In this document: positions 59,880-64,000 of the stretch, in pieces
Numbering within the stretch: the stretch's first letter is position 1
Layout: every line of letters starts with the position of its first letter
Source: Croceicoccus marinus
GTDB lineage: Bacteria > Pseudomonadota > Alphaproteobacteria > Sphingomonadales > Sphingomonadaceae
DNA: 64,000 nucleotides
Assembly (NCBI RefSeq): GCF_001661675.2
Contig: NZ_CP019603.1
Location: forward strand, 310,001 to 374,000
Reading direction: 5' to 3'
Translations under genes and position numbers: made by a program
The notes under the pieces: generated by a model
Databases searched by the model: none
What the model was told of the DNA's origin: nothing
What the model saw: the letters and a program-made list of their open reading frames with translations, nothing else

Positions 59880-61009
59880 CCGCCGGACCCGCCCCCTCTT
59901 CCTTGCGCGAACCGATCCGCATCGTCGTCACCGGCGATCTGGTGCTGGACGAGCCCGATGCCGATCACTGGCTATCGGGCATTGCCCCCGCCCTGCGCGC
60001 CGCTGACCTCGCCATCGGCCACCTGGAAGTCCCGCATGCCATCGGCGGGGAGGAACTGGCAGGCGACGTCCCCGCGCCCGCAGCGCCGCCCGGGAACTTG
60101 GCCGCCCTTGCGCGCGCCGGGTTCGGCATGGTCAGCCTTGCGGGCAACCATATCGCCGATTGCGGCGCGCGCGGCATTGCCGAAACACGCGCGGGCCTTG
60201 CCGCGCAGCACATCGCCTTTACCGGCGCGGGCGCCGATCTGGCCGAAGCACGCGAGCCCGCCATCGCCGAGGTCAAGGGCTGGCGCGTCGGCCTGCTCAG
60301 CTATAATTGCGTGGGGCCGGAAGCGGCGTGGGCGACCGAGAGCCGCGCGGGCTGCAACTATCTGCGCGTCGATACCGCCGACGGATCGCCCATCGCGCCC
60401 GCCGCGCCGCTGGCGCATGTGCCCGGCGCCGCGCTCGACCGGCTGACGCGGGACATCGCCGCCCTGCGCGCGCGCGCCGACATCGTGCTGGTCGCGCTGC
60501 ACAAGGGCAAGGTCCACACCCCAGCGCTGGTCGAACCCTATGAGCGGGCGCTGGCCGATGCCGCGATGGAGGCAGGCGCCGACGCAGTGCTGGGCCACCA
60601 CGCCCATATCGTGCGCGGCATCGCCTTTGCGGGGCACCGCCCCGTCTTCCACGGGCTGGGCAATGGCTGCGTCGTGACCAGCGCGCTCAGCCCCGCGCAG
60701 GATCACCCCGCGCGCCGCGAATGGGCCGAGCGGCGCAAGCAGATGTTCGGCTTCGAGCCCGACCCCGCCTTCACGCTCGCGCCGTTCCACCCGCAGGCGG
60801 TCAACGCCTTCATGGGCGAGCTGGTGTTCGCGGGCGATGCGCCCGTCCGTACCTCTGTGATTGCGGTGCGGGTCGAACCGCCCGGCCGCCCCGTTCTGGC
60901 GGACGAACCCGACCGCGAACAGATCTTCCGCTATGTCGAGGCGATTACCCGGCACGCCTCGCTGCCCCCCATCGCCATCGGTGCGGACGGCAGGGTCGCC
61001 CCGGCATGA
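59876..61009 (+). CDS. CapA-like metallophosphatase-fold protein, cytoplasmic
   Basis: About 377 residues if the TTG inside the CocE stop (TTGA) is the start, which fits the 4-bp overlaps of the rest of the operon. The fold motifs of the CapA family are present: IRIVVTGDLVLDEPDADHW, FGMVSLAGNHIADCGARG, DIVLVALHKGKVH and GADAVLGHHAHIVRGI. No signal peptide or membrane anchor is visible, unlike classical CapA of capsule synthesis. Related proteins occur in catabolic operons with unknown function; amide or phosphoester hydrolysis is possible. It ends overlapping dctQ (ATGA). Confidence 0.82.
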   Translation: MTAGPAPSSLREPIRIVVTGDLVLDEPDADHWLSGIAPALRAADLAIGHLEVPHAIGGEELAGDVPAPAAPPGNLAALARAGFGMVSLAGNHIADCGARGIAETRAGLAAQHIAFTGAGADLAEAREPAIAEVKGWRVGLLSYNCVGPEAAWATESRAGCNYLRVDTADGSPIAPAAPLAHVPGAALDRLTRDIAALRARADIVLVALHKGKVHTPALVEPYERALADAAMEAGADAVLGHHAHIVRGIAFAGHRPVFHGLGNGCVVTSALSPAQDHPARREWAERRKQMFGFEPDPAFTLAPFHPQAVNAFMGELVFAGDAPVRTSVIAVRVEPPGRPVLADEPDREQIFRYVEAITRHASLPPIAIGADGRVAPA

Positions 61010-61455
61010 AGCGCGCCCTCATCTGGCTCGGCTGGGCGGGCGGGATCGGCCTGCTGCTGGCCACCGCCGTCGACACGGCGGGCGTCATCGGCCGCCACGT
61101 CGGCCTGCCCGTGCACGGATCGATAGAACTGATCCAGCCCGCGATCCTGCTGGCGGGCGTGGCGGGGCTGCTTGCCGCGACCTGGACACGCTCGCACGCC
61201 AAGGTCCATTTGGTGATCGACCGGCTGGGCGAGCGCGGCCGCCGCCGGGCGGGCCGTTTCGCCGACATGGCCGCTCTGCTGTTCTTCGCCGGGCTGCTGG
61301 TCGGCAGCGCCTGGCTGCAGATCGACATGTGGGACAGCCACGAACGCAGCGAACTGGTCGGCGTGCCCTGGGCCGCGATGCGGATGCTGACAAGCGCGGG
61401 GCTGTTTGCCATCACCTGCCTGCTCGCCTGGCGCATGGTCAGGAGGGAGCCATGA
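61006..61455 (+). CDS. dctQ: TRAP transporter small permease (DctQ), third system
   Basis: 149 residues with four hydrophobic helices (about 4-24, 42-59, 84-106, 121-142). It has no strong DctQ sequence motif, but size, topology and the overlapping large permease make the call clear. The WDSHERSEL loop is a DctQ feature. It overlaps capA and dctM by 4 bp (ATGA at both). It is diverged from the two uronate DctQ proteins in this window, so a different ligand is expected. Confidence 0.8.
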   Translation: MKRALIWLGWAGGIGLLLATAVDTAGVIGRHVGLPVHGSIELIQPAILLAGVAGLLAATWTRSHAKVHLVIDRLGERGRRRAGRFADMAALLFFAGLLVGSAWLQIDMWDSHERSELVGVPWAAMRMLTSAGLFAITCLLAWRMVRREP

Positions 61456-62759
61456 TGTTCGCCAATGCGGCGACCGGCCTGATCGGCGTGGTCCTGCTGT
61501 TCGCGCTGCTGGTCGCGGGGCTGCCGATCGGCGCGGCGCTGGGGCTGGTGGGGCTGGGCGGGCTGATGCTGATCCTTGGCATCGAACCCGCGCTGATCAA
61601 GTCGGGCGTGATCGCCATCGACACGCTGACACGGTACGAGCTTGGCACGCTGCCCTTGTTCATCCTGATGGCGCAATTGTTCTTCGCCGCCAATGCCAGC
61701 CGCGACCTGTTCGATGCCGCCGCCAGCTTCATGGGGCACCGCCGCGGCGGGCTGGCCTATGCCGCGGTAGGGGGCTGCGCGGGTTTCGGCGCGATCAACG
61801 GGTCCAGCCTGGCCACCGCCGCCACCATCGGCATGGTCGCCCTGCCGGAAATGAGGAAGCGCGGCTATTCCGACGCGCTGGCCACCGGCACGGTCGCGGC
61901 GGGCGGCACGCTGGGGCAGATGATCCCGCCGTCGGGCGCGCTGATCGTGTTCGGGATCATCGCCGAACAATCGATCGGCGCCCTGTTCACCGCCGCCATC
62001 GTGCCGGGCATAACCCAGATGCTGTTCTATGCGCTGGTGATCTGGCTGCTGGTCCTTTTCCGCCCCTCCATCGCGCCGCGCAGCGACCGCGCCGGATGGG
62101 GTGAGCGGATGCGCGCGCTGTCGCGCATCATCGACATGCTGGCGCTGATCGCACTGGTCATCGGCGGCATCGCGCTGGGCTGGATGAGCCCGACCGAGGC
62201 CGCTTCGATCGGCGTGTCGGGCGCGCTGCTGATTTCGGCGCTGCGCCGCCGCCTGTCGCTGCCCATGCTTCAACACGCCTTTGGCGAGACGCTGCGAACC
62301 AGCGGCATGATCCTGCTGGTGGTGATCGGGGCACTGGTCTTCTCGGTCTTCGTCAGCGTCACCGGGCTGGCCGATGCGCTGGGCACGCTGGTCACCGCGT
62401 TCGACCTGGGACCCGTTGCCACCCTGCTGCTGGTCGCGCTGCTGCTGCTGCTGCTGGGCTCGGTGCTCGACGGGCTGGCGCTGATGCTGCTGACCACGCC
62501 GATCCTGCTGCCCATCGTGCAGCAGGTGGGCATGTCGCCAATCTGGTTCGGCATCTTCATCTGCCGCGCGATGGAGATCGGCTTCGTCCACCCGCCGCTG
62601 GGCATGAACCTCTATGTCATCCAGGGCGTGGCCAAGGACGTGCCGATCACCCGCATCTTCAAGGGCGTGACCCCCTTCCTGCTCAGCGATCTGCTGCATC
62701 TGCTGCTGCTGATCCTGTTCCCCGCCATGGCCTTGTGGCTGCCGACGATACTGGAATGA
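61452..62759 (+). CDS. dctM: TRAP transporter large permease (DctM), third system
   Basis: About 435 residues with the usual 12-helix DctM layout: LGTLPLFILMAQLFFAAN, GAINGSSLATAATIGMVALPEM, AGGTLGQMIPPSGALIVFG, LLLLLGSVLDGLALMLLTTPI and GFVHPPLGMNLYVIQG. The ribosome binding site AGGAGGGA lies just before. Motifs such as GGTLGQMIPPSG place it in the group transporting mid-sized carboxylates, apart from the uronate type. It overlaps dctQ and the next gene by 4 bp. No solute-binding protein is seen in the visible part of the operon; it may lie beyond 64 kb. Confidence 0.9.
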   Translation: MMFANAATGLIGVVLLFALLVAGLPIGAALGLVGLGGLMLILGIEPALIKSGVIAIDTLTRYELGTLPLFILMAQLFFAANASRDLFDAAASFMGHRRGGLAYAAVGGCAGFGAINGSSLATAATIGMVALPEMRKRGYSDALATGTVAAGGTLGQMIPPSGALIVFGIIAEQSIGALFTAAIVPGITQMLFYALVIWLLVLFRPSIAPRSDRAGWGERMRALSRIIDMLALIALVIGGIALGWMSPTEAASIGVSGALLISALRRRLSLPMLQHAFGETLRTSGMILLVVIGALVFSVFVSVTGLADALGTLVTAFDLGPVATLLLVALLLLLLGSVLDGLALMLLTTPILLPIVQQVGMSPIWFGIFICRAMEIGFVHPPLGMNLYVIQGVAKDVPITRIFKGVTPFLLSDLLHLLLLILFPAMALWLPTILE

Positions 62760-63640
62760 AGCCTATGATCGCCTCTGTCGGGCCGGTGCTGCCCCTTCCC
62801 CTGCTTCGCGCGACGGGCCGCTATCGCGGCGCGCTGGGCTGGAATGTCGAGCGGGAGATGCCCTTTGCCGACCGCTGGCTGGAATCGAAGTTCCCCCGCT
62901 GGGCCTTCTCGATCCTCGAAGATTGGGGCGCGGGACGGTTCGACGATCTGGAGACGGTCGTGTTCTCGCGCGCGGACGATGGGGCGCAGCGGCTGTATTA
63001 CTATGTCTGCGAATTGCAGCGACGCGGCGTGATGGGCGGGCCGCTGCCGCTGATCTGCGACGTCACGCTGATCCCCCGTCCGCACGGCCAGGCGCACCTG
63101 GAAGCCGCGCTGGCACGGCTGGCGGACCGGCTGGACGTGGGCAGGGACGCGCTGGCGCGTGCTCTGGACGAAGCCGCCTTGGGCGCACCCATGCCCCCGG
63201 AAGGGAACGGCCCGCTGTGCCTGCTGGCCGGAACCCCGCCGCCCGACCGCCGCCTGCACGATGCGGCGGCGCAGGCGGGCTGGCGCATGCACGGACCCAC
63301 GCTGACCGAAAGCTGGAACGACATGGCTGCGATCCCGCCGGAGCCGGGCGAGAGTCCCTTTGCCGCGCTGGCCCGCGCGATGCGCGCGACCACCGCCGCC
63401 AGCCGCGGCTTCCGCGACCGCAACGCCGCGCTCGCCGCCGAGGTCGGGCAGACCGGCGCCAGCGCCGCGGTGCTATGGTTCACCGAAGAGGACGAGGCCC
63501 GCATCTGGGACCTGCCCGGACAGAAGCGCGTGCTGGAGGAGCTGGGCGTGCCGGTGCTTGCGCTGACCCGCCGCGACTGGGCGGCACGCAACGGCGCGGG
63601 CCGCGAAATTACGCAGTTCCTGAAGGAGACAGCCGCATGA
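62756..63640 (+). CDS. 2-hydroxyacyl-CoA dehydratase-like (HgdB/BcrB family) protein without canonical Fe-S cysteines
   Basis: 294 residues from the ATG in the dctM stop. Family-like stretches are LETVVFSRADDGAQRLYYYVCELQRRG and GPLPLICDVTLIP in the first half. Then come CLLAGTPPPDRRLHDAAAQAGW, GASAAVLWFTEEDEARIW and KRVLEELGVPVLALTRRDW, ending GREITQFLKE. They match the two Rossmann-like halves of HgdB/FldB/BcrB-type subunits. In those enzymes three cysteines bind a [4Fe-4S] cluster. Here the first and third expected positions read SRADD and TEEDEAR, and only Cys101 (CDVT) seems kept. It cannot work as a typical radical dehydratase. The name is a fold-level guess. Confidence 0.55.
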   Translation: MKPMIASVGPVLPLPLLRATGRYRGALGWNVEREMPFADRWLESKFPRWAFSILEDWGAGRFDDLETVVFSRADDGAQRLYYYVCELQRRGVMGGPLPLICDVTLIPRPHGQAHLEAALARLADRLDVGRDALARALDEAALGAPMPPEGNGPLCLLAGTPPPDRRLHDAAAQAGWRMHGPTLTESWNDMAAIPPEPGESPFAALARAMRATTAASRGFRDRNAALAAEVGQTGASAAVLWFTEEDEARIWDLPGQKRVLEELGVPVLALTRRDWAARNGAGREITQFLKETAA

Positions 63641-64000
63641 AACCGCTGGCCGGACACCGCCTTGCCATGCTGGGCGCGATGCGGGACCGCCCGCTCGCCC
63701 GCTATCTGCTGTCGATGGGGGCAGAGCCTTGCGAACGGGTGGAGGATGCCTCGTTCGTGATCGACGACCTGGGACTTGCCGAAACGCGCGAGCTGCCGAT
63801 CCCGGCCAGCGCGGTCCATGTCTCGGTCACCCCGTTCGGATCGGGCGGCCCGCTGTCGCAGTGGAAGGGCGGAGAGCTGGTCGCATCCGCCATGGGCGGC
63901 GCGCTGCGCGTGACGGGCGAGCCGGGCCTGCCGCCGGTCAAGGAAGCGCTCGACGCGTGCACGTTCCATGCCGACATGGTGGCGGCCTGCGGCGCGATGG
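63637..64000 (+). CDS. CaiB/BaiF-type CoA transferase, N-terminal part (runs off window)
   Basis: The first 121 residues are visible. The family III CoA-transferase signature is HVSVTPFGSGGPLSQWKGGELVASAMGGAL, followed by TGEPGLPPVK and FHADMVAACGA, where Asp113 fits the catalytic Asp. The N-terminal part before the signature is only ~60 residues, about half the usual ~115, so the first Rossmann part is compressed. Similar short-headed modules occur in two-domain CoA transferases. It starts in the stop of the preceding gene (ATGA). It probably transfers CoA to the acid imported by the TRAP system. Confidence 0.8.
   Translation, partial: MKPLAGHRLAMLGAMRDRPLARYLLSMGAEPCERVEDASFVIDDLGLAETRELPIPASAVHVSVTPFGSGGPLSQWKGGELVASAMGGALRVTGEPGLPPVKEALDACTFHADMVAACGAM

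Noticed and set aside
60945..62699. 584-codon minus-strand frame opposite the third TRAP system
   Set aside because: Gln/Arg/His-rich low-complexity shadow of dctQ and dctM.

Overview
The window is GC-rich, densely coded DNA from what looks like an aerobic, carbohydrate- and aromatic-degrading sphingomonad (Alphaproteobacteria, Sphingomonadaceae/Erythrobacteraceae type). The grounds are five TonB-dependent receptors (TBDRs), a DUF6481 protein, enolase-family mannonate dehydratase in place of UxuA, TRAP transporters for uronates, and many genes joined by ATGA/GTGA/TGATG overlaps. No rRNA, tRNA, CRISPR array, integrase or insertion sequence was seen.

Region A (1-17.3 kb) is a uronate/plant-polysaccharide locus. 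It holds a TBDR (5' end outside the window), an exported esterase, a GH43 glycosidase and a dctPQM TRAP transporter in one tight plus-strand operon. After these come an acetoacetate-decarboxylase-like protein, a DUF6481 protein, a spermidine-synthase-like protein, a DUF1593 protein, uxaA (altronate dehydratase) divergent from uxaC-uxuB/uxaB-like, and a Tat-exported Gfo/Idh oxidoreductase. Region B (17.3-21.4 kb) is a Fur-box-preceded siderophore uptake operon (TBDR, small membrane protein, PepSY reductase-like protein). A large GH106 rhamnosidase-like lipoprotein follows (21.5-24.9 kb).

Region C (25.0-28.2 kb) is a three-gene aromatic operon: FAD monooxygenase, extradiol (VOC) dioxygenase and alpha/beta hydrolase. 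Region D (28.5-39.9 kb) is a second uronate locus. It has gntR, uxaC, uxuB and dctPQM on the minus strand, with dctM broken by one frameshift, facing manD on the plus strand, plus a TIM-barrel sugar isomerase and a GH2-malectin enzyme. Region E (40.2-46.9 kb) is a five-gene minus-strand operon (TBDR, secreted MBL-fold hydrolase, GST, cupin, FAH-type hydrolase) divergent from a LysR regulator. A nearly identical 17-bp element lies upstream of both C and E, so I infer that C and E form one LysR-controlled pathway split in two by locus D.

Region F (47-55.7 kb) has a GH3 glycosidase, two TBDRs on opposite strands and a LacI regulator. Region G (55.7 kb to the end) has a P450 with an unusual I-helix and an FCD-type GntR regulator. 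Divergent from that regulator is a chain of at least six genes, each joined to the next by a 4-bp start/stop overlap: a CocE-type hydrolase, a CapA-like phosphatase, TRAP DctQ and DctM, a 2-hydroxyacyl-CoA-dehydratase-like protein lacking the expected Fe-S cysteine pattern, and a short-headed CaiB-type CoA transferase that runs off the window. This last operon is the best candidate for an undescribed catabolic system.

Together the loci import oligosaccharides (TBDRs), trim them (esterase, GH43, GH106, GH2, GH3), import uronates (TRAP) and feed galacturonate and glucuronate towards 2-keto-3-deoxygluconate through UxaC and then either UxaB-like/UxaA (region A) or UxuB/ManD (region D). The later 2-keto-3-deoxygluconate kinase and aldolase are not in the window.
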